Positions 1-7,471 are shown, numbered from the stretch's first letter. The stretch: DNA of 39,983 nt from Micavibrio sp. (GCA_020718085.1 DYDB01000011.1:1-39983); one strand, 5' to 3'. The notes: generated from the letters alone by a model not told the origin. Numbers and translations are program-made.

Positions 1-571
1 CTTCTTCCTCACTCCTCAATCCTTTATATCCAAAAGCTATTATCCAGATTATATACGATATAATTAGAACTATATTTATAGCAATCCCATTTACATCTAT
101 AAGTGAAAAAATTGTAAAAAAAACAACTACAAGTGCTCCACCAGTTAAAATTCCAACAATACTCTGAATTAACATCTGCCCAATATTTATTACAGATCTT
201 AATTGTGATTTTTCTGGAATAAAAACATAATTGAATTTAGTCAATAATTCATCTCTCAACCTTGTGAAAAATTCATTCATCTTATCAGTAAGAAGTGATT
301 CATCCGAATTTCGTGTATATCCATATAGCTTCAATTTTATATAATTCTTTTTTTGATATACTTTCACATTAAAGATTATTTTATCACTTTCTGTAGTATT
401 CATTATTCCACTTATTTCTTTTGTAAGCGGTTTGATTTTCAAAACACTTTCCTTGCACATTTCAATTTTTATTTCTTTGCATACCTCCTTACATGCTTCG
501 TATAATTGATCAAATGACAAATTAATAAACTCATATCCCTCTTCTTTTTTTTCTAGACTTATAATATCCAT
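1..571 (-). CDS. Unknown two-TM membrane protein, C-terminus cut by window edge
   Basis: This frame is open from an ATG at 571 to the left edge, giving about 190 residues and no stop, so the C-terminus is missing. The first ~125 residues are polar and rich in Lys and Glu. Two hydrophobic segments follow, at roughly residues 131-155 and 160-180, so the protein looks like a cytoplasmic domain tethered by a membrane hairpin. I recognise no family. The stretch is visibly richer in A/T than the rest of the window, with many ATA, TTA, AAA and AGA codons, and it lies on the 3' side of tRNA-Asn, a usual entry point for integrating elements. No Shine-Dalgarno sequence precedes the start. Reality as a gene is likely; function is unknown. 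Confidence 0.6.
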   Translation of the reverse strand, partial: MDIISLEKKEEGYEFINLSFDQLYEACKEVCKEIKIEMCKESVLKIKPLTKEISGIMNTTESDKIIFNVKVYQKKNYIKLKLYGYTRNSDESLLTDKMNEFFTRLRDELLTKFNYVFIPEKSQLRSVINIGQMLIQSIVGILTGGALVVVFFTIFSLIDVNGIAINIVLIISYIIWIIAFGYKGLRSEEE

Positions 572-637
572 AAAATCAATTTTACAATTATCTTACCTCT
601 GTATCATATCATAAATTCTATCACCCAACTCAAATAT

Positions 638-664
638 AAAAAATCCCTCTTTCAAGGGATTTTT
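638..664 (-). terminator. Intrinsic terminator of tRNA-Asn
   Basis: An inverted repeat (AAAAATCCCT / AGGGATTTTT) lies just after the tRNA-Asn 3' end. It gives a T-run on both strands, so it may also work in the other direction. Confidence 0.8.
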
Positions 665-667
665 CCA

Positions 668-742
668 TGGCTCCGCGAATAGGATTCGAACCTATGACCA
701 ATTGGTTAACAGCCAACTGCTCTACCGCTGAGCTATCGCGGA
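668..742 (-). tRNA. tRNA-Asn (GTT)
   Basis: On the minus strand a full cloverleaf can be folded. The acceptor stem is TCCGCGA/TCGCGGA, the D-arm is GCTC...GAGC, and the anticodon stem GTTGG/CCAAT carries the loop CTGTTAA with anticodon GTT. The T-arm is ATAGG-TTCGAAT-CCTAT. The discriminator is G at 671, and CCA is encoded at 668-670, unlike the other two tRNAs in this window. A 7-bp hairpin (CTGTATC/GATACAG) lies in the 5' leader at about 749-767. Confidence 0.97.
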
Positions 743-771
743 ATATTCTGTATCAAATCGATACAGGTTTG

Positions 772-800
772 ATTATAGGGGAAAAATCAAAAAGATGCAA
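772..800 (-). promoter_or_regulatory. Promoter of tRNA-Asn
   Basis: TTGCAT (795-800) and TATAAT (772-777) are separated by 17 bp. The -35 box lies inside the stem of the preceding gene's terminator, so the two signals share bases. Confidence 0.65.
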
Positions 801-823
801 GGTTGGTAACTTCTTGCATCTTT
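789..823 (-). terminator. Terminator of the rpoD-downstream gene
   Basis: The stem AAAGATGCAA/TTGCATCTTT is followed by a T-rich tail on the minus strand, directly after the stop codon of the 188-residue gene. Confidence 0.8.
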
Positions 824-831
824 CTTACATT

Positions 832-1398
832 TTAGTGTGTGTTATGCCCATCCGCTTCTTCCAGCGCTTTGATCTGTTCAATTGCTTCCGGCACGATCGT
901 GTCGAGAATGAACTGCGGATTCTCCATTATGCCTGCCGTTGCATTAGTTTCATCACTTAGTTCTGCCACCTTTGCATGAATAACTGAATTTACATGCTTT
1001 GGATCCAACATCTCGTTACGCGCAATTTTATTGACCACTGCAACAAAATTGCGAATATTTCTTTCCGCGATCATTTTCCTACGATCATGCTTTTCATCCA
1101 TTCGTTGCTTTATATCTTTTGCCGTCAATTCCTCTGCAACAAATTCATCTACATCAACTTCAATGGTAGCATCGCTTCCTGATTCAATGATATCTTTAAT
1201 TTCTGGGTACTTTGCGTACATTTCTTCCACTGCACCCTTCTTATTTTCCGAAACTGGAACATCGAATTTAATACTTTCTGCACCCTTAAAGAGTTTGTCC
1301 AATTTACCACCTTGGAGATCTTCCATGGAAATATTGACCGGTTTCTCAAAAGTTCCTTTTCCCTCACGTGGTTCATCGACTAATGTATTTCTCTCCAT
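832..1398 (-). CDS. Unknown acidic soluble protein downstream of rpoD
   Basis: This encodes 188 residues, is strongly acidic and mostly helical in appearance, with no signal peptide or membrane segment. A charged central part (around residues 95-115, rich in Lys, Arg and Asp) is followed by a helical C-terminus. I do not recognise a family. The gene starts 18 bp after the rpoD stop and ends at a clear terminator, so it is probably the last gene of a dnaG-rpoD transcript. Its position suggests a housekeeping role linked to transcription or replication, but this is only context. No Shine-Dalgarno sequence is seen. Confidence 0.75.
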   Translation of the reverse strand: MERNTLVDEPREGKGTFEKPVNISMEDLQGGKLDKLFKGAESIKFDVPVSENKKGAVEEMYAKYPEIKDIIESGSDATIEVDVDEFVAEELTAKDIKQRMDEKHDRRKMIAERNIRNFVAVVNKIARNEMLDPKHVNSVIHAKVAELSDETNATAGIMENPQFILDTIVPEAIEQIKALEEADGHNTH

Positions 1399-1416
1399 AT
1401 GTTTTTATATAAAGAA

Positions 1417-2817
1417 TTAATAATCTTTGAGTTTTTCAATGATCGCATTATCACGGATTTTTTCCAATGCCTTTGCTTCAATCTGACGAATACGCTCGCG
1501 TGTTACACCAAATTCTTGTCCCACTTCTTCAAGAGTATGCGTTACGCCATCCTCAAGTCCAAAACGAATTTTGAGGATCTTTTGTTCACGCGGGGACAAT
1601 TCTTCCAATACCTGTGCCACATGCTCGGAAAGCAACGTGCGTGATGCGCCTTGTTGTGGTGCAATAGATTCCGTATCTTCGATGAAATCTCCCAGCACAC
1701 TATCATCATCACTATCACCCACAGATGTTTCAAGTGAAACAGTTTCTTGCGAGATCTTTTGAATGTGACGTACTTTTTCCACTTCAAGGTCCATTTCTGC
1801 TGCAATTTCTTCCGGCAACGGTTCACGTCCAAGCTCTTGTACGAGACGTCTGACAACTTGAATATATTTATTGATCGTTTCCACCATATGGACAGGGATA
1901 CGAATTGTGCGTGATTGATCAGCAAGCGCACGCGTGATCGCCTGACGGATCCACCATGTTGCATATGTAGAAAATTTAAATCCTTTTTGATAATCAAATT
2001 TTTCTACCGCACGAAAAAGACCGATGTTTCCCTCCTGGATCAAATCAAGTAATGAGAGATTTGTAGAGCGTCCCACATATTTTTTGGCAATTGAAACAAC
2101 CAAACGCAAATTTGCTTCCGTGAGCTTTTGTCGCGCCGCTTCGTCACCACTTTCAATTGCCTTGGCAATTGAGATCTCTTCCTCTGTTGAAAGGAGCGGC
2201 ACACGACCGATTTCTTTGAGATACATTTGTACCAGATCAGCAGTACCACCTTCCAAAGCCGCGGCCTCCTCAATGAGAAGCACATCTTTCTGTTGTTGGA
2301 ATTTTTTCCCTTGGGCACCCTTTTTCTGCTCGGTCTCCATGTCAACTTGCAGAATGTCATCAGAATTTACAATATCAATACCAAAAGCTTCTAAGCCCTC
2401 ATAAAAGGCCTCCAAGCCGCCCAGATCTTTCTCAATATCCGGCATGGCATGCATGATCTCATCCTCAGTCACAAATCCGCGTTGTCTTCCACGACCCATC
2501 AATTCCTCGAGTTCCTTTGGCAAGACACTTTTTACGCGACTTTTACGTTCAACACGACGCTCCTCCACGGTTTGTGGCGCAGATGATGCTTTTTCTTTCT
2601 TAGCTGACTTTTTTGCAATTTTTTTAACAGGTTTCTTCTTTGTAAAATTCTTTTTCTGCTGTTTTTGCTTCTTGTGCACATTTTTTTTCACTGTTTTTTT
2701 TACAACAGTTTTTTTCTTTGCTGATTTTTTAACTGCCGTTTTTTTAGTGCTCTTGGGTTTTTGCACTGTTTTTTTGGTTAATTTTTTTACCGGTTTTTTC
2801 GTCAATTTCTTAGCCAT
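1417..2817 (-). CDS. rpoD: RNA polymerase primary sigma factor (sigma-70)
   Basis: This is the promoter-recognition subunit of RNA polymerase, 466 residues. Residues 1-78 form an extreme Lys-rich, low-complexity tail. A sigma-1.1-like part follows (about 95-155), then region 1.2 (about 190-225). Region 2 (about 235-310) carries the core-binding and -10-melting helices with the motif [12 protein letters not shown]. Region 3 comes next, and region 4 (about 405-466) ends with the helix-turn-helix around [19 protein letters not shown]. Only 3 bp separate it from dnaG upstream, which is the classical macromolecular-synthesis order without rpsU. Consensus -35/-10 boxes found elsewhere in the window fit a housekeeping sigma of this type. 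The Lys-rich tail is the odd feature. Confidence 0.97.
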   Translation of the reverse strand: MAKKLTKKPVKKLTKKTVQKPKSTKKTAVKKSAKKKTVVKKTVKKNVHKKQKQQKKNFTKKKPVKKIAKKSAKKEKASSAPQTVEERRVERKSRVKSVLPKELEELMGRGRQRGFVTEDEIMHAMPDIEKDLGGLEAFYEGLEAFGIDIVNSDDILQVDMETEQKKGAQGKKFQQQKDVLLIEEAAALEGGTADLVQMYLKEIGRVPLLSTEEEISIAKAIESGDEAARQKLTEANLRLVVSIAKKYVGRSTNLSLLDLIQEGNIGLFRAVEKFDYQKGFKFSTYATWWIRQAITRALADQSRTIRIPVHMVETINKYIQVVRRLVQELGREPLPEEIAAEMDLEVEKVRHIQKISQETVSLETSVGDSDDDSVLGDFIEDTESIAPQQGASRTLLSEHVAQVLEELSPREQKILKIRFGLEDGVTHTLEEVGQEFGVTRERIRQIEAKALEKIRDNAIIEKLKDY

Positions 2818-2820
2818 TGG

Positions 2821-4614
2821 TTATGTGTTACGTATTATTTGTTGTGATAATGTGTTGATCTCTATCAATATTTTTTTTTGTTCTTCGCCATTTCCATCTC
2901 GCTCTGCTTCACTCATTTTTTTGAGAAGATGATCAATTTTTTGTTGAGTGATATTTTCCATGGCGACTGCAATATATGTTTCAGTATCTTTGATCGGGCT
3001 CCCGCCATCCTCATGCTCCATTTCATAGACCTGTTGCATTTTCATTGCTGCTTTATAGAGTGCTTCACGACGGATATCTCGACTCACAAAATCTCCGATA
3101 GAAAATCCACATTCAGGACCCTCACGCACAAGTGCGGAAATATTACTTTGTTTTACGATCGGTCCATATCGATCACGATTTTTGTGTACGTGCTCCCACA
3201 CATGCGGATATGCCATCATCATCAGTATGATCGAGCGATAAATTCTCTGCATTTGCGAGAACACTGCCTCATCCACAACCTCTTCCACCACATCTGCTTT
3301 TACCTGTTTATGCGTTACATCACCATGATCCTTCTCAAATCCTTGCACCGCCTTACGGATCATGTGTTCATCGATCTCAAATAATTGTGTACTCTTTGTG
3401 ATCCATTCATTTTTTTCAATATCATTGGCGATATGCGAGATGATCTCTGCAACATACTCGATCGCGTTGCGTTTTCCGTGCGGATCATTCACATCAAACA
3501 TGTCTCGTGCAATTTGTATAAAAACTTCTATGGCATGTGGCGCTTGATCAATGATCTTTTGTAACTTTTGCGGATTTTCTCGCACAATATCTGCCGCGTC
3601 CTTTCCTTCTGTCAAAGTGACCATGCGCAACTGCACATCCGCCGCATAACACGCCATAGCACTGCGTCGAGCTGCCTGTAATCCCGCTTTATCTGAATCA
3701 AAAAATAATGTGAAATTTTTTGTATATCTTTTCAATACACGAATATGTTCATCTGTCATTGCGGTTCCGGATACGGCGATCACATTATCCACGCCGGCAT
3801 CATGTGCGGCGATCACATCCATATTTCCTTCCACAACCACCACATTGTCATGATTCTTTATTGCCTGCTTGGCAAGATGAATACCATACAGCACATTGCT
3901 TTTATGATATAAAAATGATTCCGGCGTATTGATATATTTTGCCTGATCATCTTGACCCGGCAGTGCACGTGCTGTAAACCCAATGACGCGACCCATGACA
4001 TCCGCGATCGGGAACATGATCCTTCCGCGAAATCGATCATAATACTCTCCCGAATCTTTCTTTATGAGCATCCCAACTTGCGCCGCAACTTCTTTATCAA
4101 CCTCTTTGCTTTCCAAAAATTTTTCTACAAAGTGCCATCCATCCGGAGCAAATCCCAATTGAAATTTTTTGATTGATGCATCACTTATGCCTCTGCTACG
4201 CACATATGTTAATACATTTTTTCTTCCAACACCGTCCCACAGTTGCTTTTCATAAAAACGCATTGCCAAGTCTAAGGCATCATATAACTTTTTTTTCCGA
4301 TCTTGAGAATCATTATCTGCCTGTACATAATTATTTTGTATTTCCACACCAGCTTTTTCTGCCAAGAGCATCAATGCCTCTCGAAAACCCATTCCTTCCA
4401 TTTCCATTACAAAACTGAACACATCACCGCCCTGCCCGCAACCAAAACAATGATAGGTTTGTCGATCTTCATTTACAACAAAAGAAGGTGTTTTTTCTTG
4501 ATGAAAAGGACAACATGCCTTAAATCGACTGCCCGCCTTTGTCAATTTAACATATTCTCCTATAATATCTATGATATTTATACGAGATTTCACAATATCA
4601 ACATCCGAATACAT
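2821..4614 (-). CDS. dnaG: DNA primase
   Basis: DnaG makes the RNA primers for replication. The protein has 597 residues, close to the usual length. The N-terminal CHC2 zinc finger has ligands C35, H38, C56 and C59. The catalytic core follows, with YDRFRGRIMFPI around 192-203. The TOPRIM domain spans about 255-340, with the VEG glutamate at 262 and the DSD motif at 306-308. The C-terminal ~200 residues are the divergent helicase-interaction part. It is the first gene of a dnaG-rpoD-unknown operon. The ATG at 4614 gives the expected start, MYSDVDIVKSRINI. No clear Shine-Dalgarno sequence is seen. Confidence 0.97.
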   Translation of the reverse strand: MYSDVDIVKSRINIIDIIGEYVKLTKAGSRFKACCPFHQEKTPSFVVNEDRQTYHCFGCGQGGDVFSFVMEMEGMGFREALMLLAEKAGVEIQNNYVQADNDSQDRKKKLYDALDLAMRFYEKQLWDGVGRKNVLTYVRSRGISDASIKKFQLGFAPDGWHFVEKFLESKEVDKEVAAQVGMLIKKDSGEYYDRFRGRIMFPIADVMGRVIGFTARALPGQDDQAKYINTPESFLYHKSNVLYGIHLAKQAIKNHDNVVVVEGNMDVIAAHDAGVDNVIAVSGTAMTDEHIRVLKRYTKNFTLFFDSDKAGLQAARRSAMACYAADVQLRMVTLTEGKDAADIVRENPQKLQKIIDQAPHAIEVFIQIARDMFDVNDPHGKRNAIEYVAEIISHIANDIEKNEWITKSTQLFEIDEHMIRKAVQGFEKDHGDVTHKQVKADVVEEVVDEAVFSQMQRIYRSIILMMMAYPHVWEHVHKNRDRYGPIVKQSNISALVREGPECGFSIGDFVSRDIRREALYKAAMKMQQVYEMEHEDGGSPIKDTETYIAVAMENITQQKIDHLLKKMSEAERDGNGEEQKKILIEINTLSQQIIRNT

Positions 4615-4645
4615 AAAAAGTCCCCTATTAATTGTTCATTTTATC

Positions 4646-4667
4646 AAAAACCACCCCATGTGCGGGG
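4646..4667 (-). terminator. Weak terminator upstream of dnaG
   Basis: A short CCCC/GGGG hairpin on the minus strand is followed by TGGTTTTT. It probably ends the small membrane-protein transcript just before dnaG. The stem is only 4 bp, so support is moderate. Confidence 0.45.
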
Positions 4668-4699
4668 ATACACCAAGTACTACATCTATCATTGAATAT

Positions 4700-4882
4700 T
4701 TATTTCACTTTTAGTTTTCGATGGTATCGTATCTCCCAAAAATGTACAAAGAGATATGTACAGCCTAATGCACCAACCACTGTAAAAAGAGAAACGGGCC
4801 CGCTAAAAACACTGAGAAACAAGAGTGTGCTGAGAAAGAAGATGATAATTTTCATAATTGCCTCAATTTCTTTCTTTTTCAT
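4700..4882 (-). CDS. Small two-TM membrane protein, hypothetical
   Basis: An ORF of 60 residues from ATG 4882. A longer reading from 4912 would begin inside the tRNA-Pro terminator and is less likely; an internal ATG at 4855 is a further alternative. A charged N-terminus (MKKKEIEAIMK) precedes two hydrophobic stretches at about 10-30 and 32-48, and the end is basic. This is the layout of a small integral membrane protein. No family is recognised. The gene lies between two terminator-like hairpins, consistent with a separate short transcript. Confidence is limited by its size and weak ribosome-binding signal. Confidence 0.4.
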   Translation of the reverse strand: MKKKEIEAIMKIIIFFLSTLLFLSVFSGPVSLFTVVGALGCTYLFVHFWEIRYHRKLKVK

Positions 4883-4899
4883 ATCCCATATGCTACTTA

Positions 4900-4925
4900 C
4901 AAACAAAACCACCGCATCGGTGGTT
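4900..4925 (-). terminator. Terminator of the tRNA-Pro transcript
   Basis: AACCACCG/CGGTGGTT stem with a 3-nt loop, followed on the minus strand by TTGTTT. It lies about 10 bp beyond the displaced copy of the tRNA-Pro 3' end, as expected if it once stood directly behind the tRNA. Confidence 0.75.
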
Positions 4926-4934
4926 CATGTTCTT

Positions 4935-4957
4935 TTGTGTCGGGGTACTGGGACTCG
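4935..4957. repeat. Displaced copy of tRNA-Pro 3' end (direct repeat, copy 1)
   Basis: These 23 bp are identical to 5067-5089, which cover the acceptor and T-stem 3' strands of tRNA-Pro plus a few bases beyond. The remainder of a tRNA is absent here, so this is a duplicated tRNA 3' end, as found at attachment sites, rather than a second tRNA gene. Confidence 0.85.
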
Positions 4958-5046
4958 CGCTACCGCGCTCTTTGAGAACCCACGGTTCTCAAGACTCTCC
5001 TTCACGGGAAAATAAAACTTTCCCAACCCCTTTATTGTCCCAGTGG
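4945..5046 (-). other. Structured insert between tRNA-Pro and its terminator (possible RNA)
   Basis: The interval is delimited by an 8-bp complement: GTCCCAGT at 5037-5044 pairs with ACTGGGAC at 4947-4954. It encloses three further hairpins: GCGC/GCGC at 4957-4968, a perfect 9-bp stem at 4972-4992, and GGGAAA/TTTCCC at 5006-5024. On the minus strand this would be a four-helix multibranched RNA co-transcribed with tRNA-Pro and ended by the hairpin at 4900-4925. No coding frame is visible. It could be a small ncRNA, or an inert relic of a mobile element. No known RNA family is recognised. Confidence 0.4.
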
Positions 5047-5066
5047 ACGCGTACTCATAATTTTCA

Positions 5067-5089
5067 TTGTGTCGGGGTACTGGGACTCG
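5067..5089. repeat. tRNA-Pro 3' end (direct repeat, copy 2, within the intact tRNA)
   Basis: This is the intact-gene copy of the 23-bp repeat; the other copy begins 132 bp to the left. The pair brackets the structured insert. Confidence 0.85.
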
Positions 5090-5143
5090 AACCCAGACTA
5101 AATCCTCCCAAAGGACTCGTGCTAGCCATTACACTATACCCCG
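5072..5143 (-). tRNA. tRNA-Pro (TGG)
   Basis: The minus strand folds into a cloverleaf. The acceptor stem is CGGGGTA/TACCCCG, the anticodon stem AGTCC/GGATT carries the loop TTTGGGA with anticodon TGG, and the T-arm is CTGGG-TTCGAGT-CCCAG. The discriminator is A at 5072. CCA is not encoded (CAC follows), so it must be added enzymatically. Confidence 0.95.
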
Positions 5144-5159
5144 TTTATACGTGATTTCT

Positions 5160-5188
5160 ATTCTACTACATCAAAACCAAAAAGGCAA
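5160..5188 (-). promoter_or_regulatory. Promoter of tRNA-Pro
   Basis: TTGCCT (5183-5188) and TAGAAT (5160-5165), spaced 17 bp, place the transcription start about 10 bp before the tRNA. Confidence 0.7.
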
Positions 5189-5211
5189 GCAATGGACAAT
5201 CTCCCATCCTT

Positions 5212-5775
5212 TTAAAACAAATCCCTAAAAAATTGTATGATCTTTTGTCCAAAGCTCTTCTCGTTATTGACTGTTGCAGATTTATCAATATAATTTTGAG
5301 CCGATTTATTCGAAGAACAATCACCCATACAATTGAATTCTGTTTCCCCCAAATTTTTTTCACACGATCCATTTCCATTACATGTTGTGAATTCACTTAG
5401 ATCTGCAGACAATAAAACAGCATTTGTTGATTTTTCCACAATACGCAAGCTTTTTGCAGTACTGAAATACGGGATGACCAATTGAAAAGGTTTGTCATTT
5501 TCTTTATTAAACTGATTTTCTGAAAATTTTATACCTTTGACATTATACAGTTCCAAAATATATGGACCAACAGTCGTGTCTTTGCTAAATTCCACAATGG
5601 ATGTATCAGCCGACGCCTTTCTTTCAACATTCTTTGATGCTTGTTCATCAAATTTTAATGTATTTGTCGAAGAAACATAATACAAATTGATCACAAATCC
5701 ATCTGCATGAGCGTCATGTCCCAAGCACAGAGCGATCACACACCCCACGATCATCACGATGTTTTTCTTTTTCAT
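5212..5775 (-). CDS. Secreted protein with C-terminal Cys-rich motif
   Basis: This 187-residue protein has an N-terminal signal peptide: MKKKN, a hydrophobic core and a likely cut after AHA near residue 24. The middle is beta-rich and resembles an extracellular adhesive or interaction domain. Near residues 132-153 is a spaced four-Cys motif (CNGNGSC, then CMGDC) of a type common in Parcubacteria surface proteins, possibly a disulfide or metal loop. The C-terminus is charged with an amphipathic end. It starts 5 bp after the stop of the pilin/transglycosylase fusion gene, so the two are probably co-expressed and act together at the envelope. The precise function is unknown. Confidence 0.8.
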   Translation of the reverse strand: MKKKNIVMIVGCVIALCLGHDAHADGFVINLYYVSSTNTLKFDEQASKNVERKASADTSIVEFSKDTTVGPYILELYNVKGIKFSENQFNKENDKPFQLVIPYFSTAKSLRIVEKSTNAVLLSADLSEFTTCNGNGSCEKNLGETEFNCMGDCSSNKSAQNYIDKSATVNNEKSFGQKIIQFFRDLF

Positions 5776-5780
5776 ATCTT

Positions 5781-6797
5781 TTATTTAGAGCAATTATTCA
5801 AATATGTTTCCAAACGACCACAATAATTAGCCGTCGTCTTTGCACAGTTATTCTTCTTACCGCTATTATAACACGAACCCACTTCTCGAATGTCAGTCAT
5901 TGGGCAACGTTTGTTATTATCCTTGATCAGTTTTGCAGCACAATTTATATCCAGATTTACATCATTTTGAACCTTTGCACATGTCTCTGCCGCTGTACCC
6001 GTAATACCACACCATTCACGGACAGCCGGCAAAGCTTGTGAATATCCACAAGAACCAAATCCATCAGATGATACTGATTTATTGCAGCCTTCACCTGCTG
6101 TTACCACTGTCTTTACCACATTTGGGTCCACGCCGGACGAATTATTTTGCACGGCATCGTTCACTTGAGGACATCCATTATCAGCACATGTGAATCCTGC
6201 GGGCGAAGTCGATGGCGACGTTGAAGGTGAAGTACTTGGCGATGTGCTAGGAGAAGTCGAGGGAGATGTGGTTGGGGTCGTCGATGGAGATGTGCTGGGT
6301 GATGTTGAGGGAGATGTGCTGGGAGAATTCGAGGGAGATGTGGTTGGAGTTGTTCCCCCTCCCTCACATTTAAAAGTCCATGCGTTAGTTGCTATGCCGG
6401 AAAGACCGCCTTTTTCTACCGTAAGTGTTGCTGAAGAGTTTTGAAATACGTTATTTATAATGAACGTGATCACCACAAAAGCCGTGAGGATGATCACCAT
6501 TCCTGTGATGGTATTTTTCAATGCTGATTTTGCCAGAGATGTCATAGCAGTGTTACCGGCGGAGACTATATAGAGAATACCGGCAATGACTATTACGACA
6601 ACACCCGTGATTGCCGATATGCTGACAATAAATTTGATCACACCATGAATGCCTGAAACAAGATCACAAATAGTACATGCCTTTGATACATTGGATGATC
6701 GACCGCAATTTACAAGATCTGCATGTGCAGAAAACACTGGCATAAAAAAAAGAACTAAGCTCAGTGCTATAAGATATAATTTTTTATTACTGTGCAT
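5781..6797 (-). CDS. T4SS pilin-like / lytic transglycosylase fusion protein
   Basis: This is a 338-residue three-part envelope protein. A signal peptide (1-27) is followed by a pilin-like module with two membrane helices (about 52-80 and 95-116), of the same type as the pilin cluster at 17703-19845. A Thr/Ser/Pro linker of repeated STSP units spans about 147-199. The Cys-rich C-terminal domain (about 201-338) looks like a VirB1/SLT-type lysozyme-like fold: candidate catalytic Glu E235 in TAGEGCN, then DGFGSCGYSQ and a region resembling the family's NI..G..L motif. It would cut peptidoglycan locally for a secretion or pilus apparatus. The -10 is TATAAT at 6827-6832. Confidence 0.82.
   Translation of the reverse strand: MHSNKKLYLIALSLVLFFMPVFSAHADLVNCGRSSNVSKACTICDLVSGIHGVIKFIVSISAITGVVVIVIAGILYIVSAGNTAMTSLAKSALKNTITGMVIILTAFVVITFIINNVFQNSSATLTVEKGGLSGIATNAWTFKCEGGGTTPTTSPSNSPSTSPSTSPSTSPSTTPTTSPSTSPSTSPSTSPSTSPSTSPAGFTCADNGCPQVNDAVQNNSSGVDPNVVKTVVTAGEGCNKSVSSDGFGSCGYSQALPAVREWCGITGTAAETCAKVQNDVNLDINCAAKLIKDNNKRCPMTDIREVGSCYNSGKKNNCAKTTANYCGRLETYLNNCSK
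6201..6353. repeat. Low-complexity Ser/Thr/Pro-encoding repeat in the fusion gene
   Basis: Degenerate 12-bp units encode STSP tetrapeptides and form the linker between the membrane pilin module and the transglycosylase domain. Such repeats are prone to length change by slippage. Confidence 0.75.
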
Positions 6798-6826
6798 ACA
6801 TCATTCTTTTTTCTATTTACAAATGC

Positions 6827-6832
6827 ATTATA
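6827..6832 (-). promoter_or_regulatory. -10 box for the pilin/transglycosylase gene
   Basis: TATAAT on the minus strand lies 30 bp before the ATG at 6797. The -35 region is T-rich and has no good match. Confidence 0.5.
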
Positions 6833-6851
6833 ACATTGAAAAAATAAAAAC

Positions 6852-6882
6852 AAAAACACCTCCGCTTGTCGAAGATGTTTTT
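6852..6882 (-). terminator. Terminator of hup
   Basis: A 13-bp stem with G-U pairs, a 5-nt loop and flanking A/T runs lies between HU and the next gene. Confidence 0.8.
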
Positions 6883-6925
6883 GTATAAACTTTTTGCTTT
6901 AGACAAAAAGTGAATTGCACCTTAT

Positions 6926-7210
6926 TTATGCCTTGATCGCATCTTTCAATGCTTTTCCAGCTTTGAATTTTGGTACAGTTGTAGCTGCGATTTGAATTTT
7001 TTCTCCTGTCTTAGGATTTACGCCCTGACGTGCTGCACGCTTTGATGCTGAAAATGTTCCAAAACCTGTAAGAGCAACTTCATTGCCGCCCTGTAGTTGT
7101 GATGTAACTTCATCTACAACAGCTTCGATTACACGCTCTACATCGCGCTTGCTCATATCAGTCTTTGCTGCGATCGCATCGATAAGCATTCCTTTATTTA
7201 CTTTTGCCAT
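6926..7210 (-). CDS. hup: HU-family DNA-binding protein
   Basis: HU is a small dimeric histone-like protein that bends and compacts DNA. The 94 residues match the family length. It opens with the helical dimer part (MAKVNKGMLIDAIAAKTDMS). The FGTFSASKRAARQGVNPKTG segment forms the DNA-binding beta arm, with the Asn-Pro intercalation site conserved. The C-terminus is AGKALKDAIKA. The ATG at 7210 has a good Shine-Dalgarno sequence (AAAGGACGGTG). The gene is monocistronic, with its own promoter at 7267-7296 and its own terminator. Confidence 0.96.
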   Translation of the reverse strand: MAKVNKGMLIDAIAAKTDMSKRDVERVIEAVVDEVTSQLQGGNEVALTGFGTFSASKRAARQGVNPKTGEKIQIAATTVPKFKAGKALKDAIKA

Positions 7211-7266
7211 TGTGATTTCACCGTCCTTTCTACTTTTAAATTTTACCTATTATTTTGAATGCACTT

Positions 7267-7296
7267 ATTGTACTACTTTTCTAGTAAATAAGGCAA
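7267..7296 (-). promoter_or_regulatory. Promoter of hup
   Basis: TTGCCT (7291-7296) and TACAAT (7267-7272) with an 18-bp spacer. Confidence 0.6.
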
Positions 7297-7401
7297 ATCT
7301 GTTATTCACAGTTCTAAAACAATGATGCTGGCAAGTGTGAAATTTGTCAATGTTCAGACGTACGAGATCATGCATGAATATAGACTAATGCATTGATTCA
7401 A

Positions 7402-7433
7402 AAAAATAAAAGGATGCAACGTGCATCCTTTTA
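7402..7433 (-). terminator. Terminator of rny
   Basis: A GGATGCA/TGCATCC stem with a 3-nt loop is followed by TTTTATTTTTTT on the minus strand. Confidence 0.85.
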
Positions 7434-7471
7434 TAAGTTTTATGTCTCAAGCATTGTCCCTCTTACATGAC

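Larger units (their letters stand above)
7211..7471. other. Intergenic region between hup and rny
   Basis: It holds the hup promoter (7267-7296, minus) and the rny terminator (7402-7433). The stretch 7300-7400 contains no gene or repeat I can support. Confidence 0.7.

Noticed and set aside
667-960. Plus-strand frame of 97 residues over tRNA-Asn
   Set aside because: It runs through a tRNA gene and a terminator and then into a gene on the other strand.
2444-2932. Plus-strand frame of 162 residues opposite rpoD and dnaG
   Set aside because: The Phe-rich composition is just the reverse complement of Lys codons in the sigma tail.
4935-4980. A second, degenerate tRNA-Pro gene
   Set aside because: Only the 3'-terminal bases match. 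No anticodon or 5' acceptor strand is present, so a duplicated 3' end explains it better.
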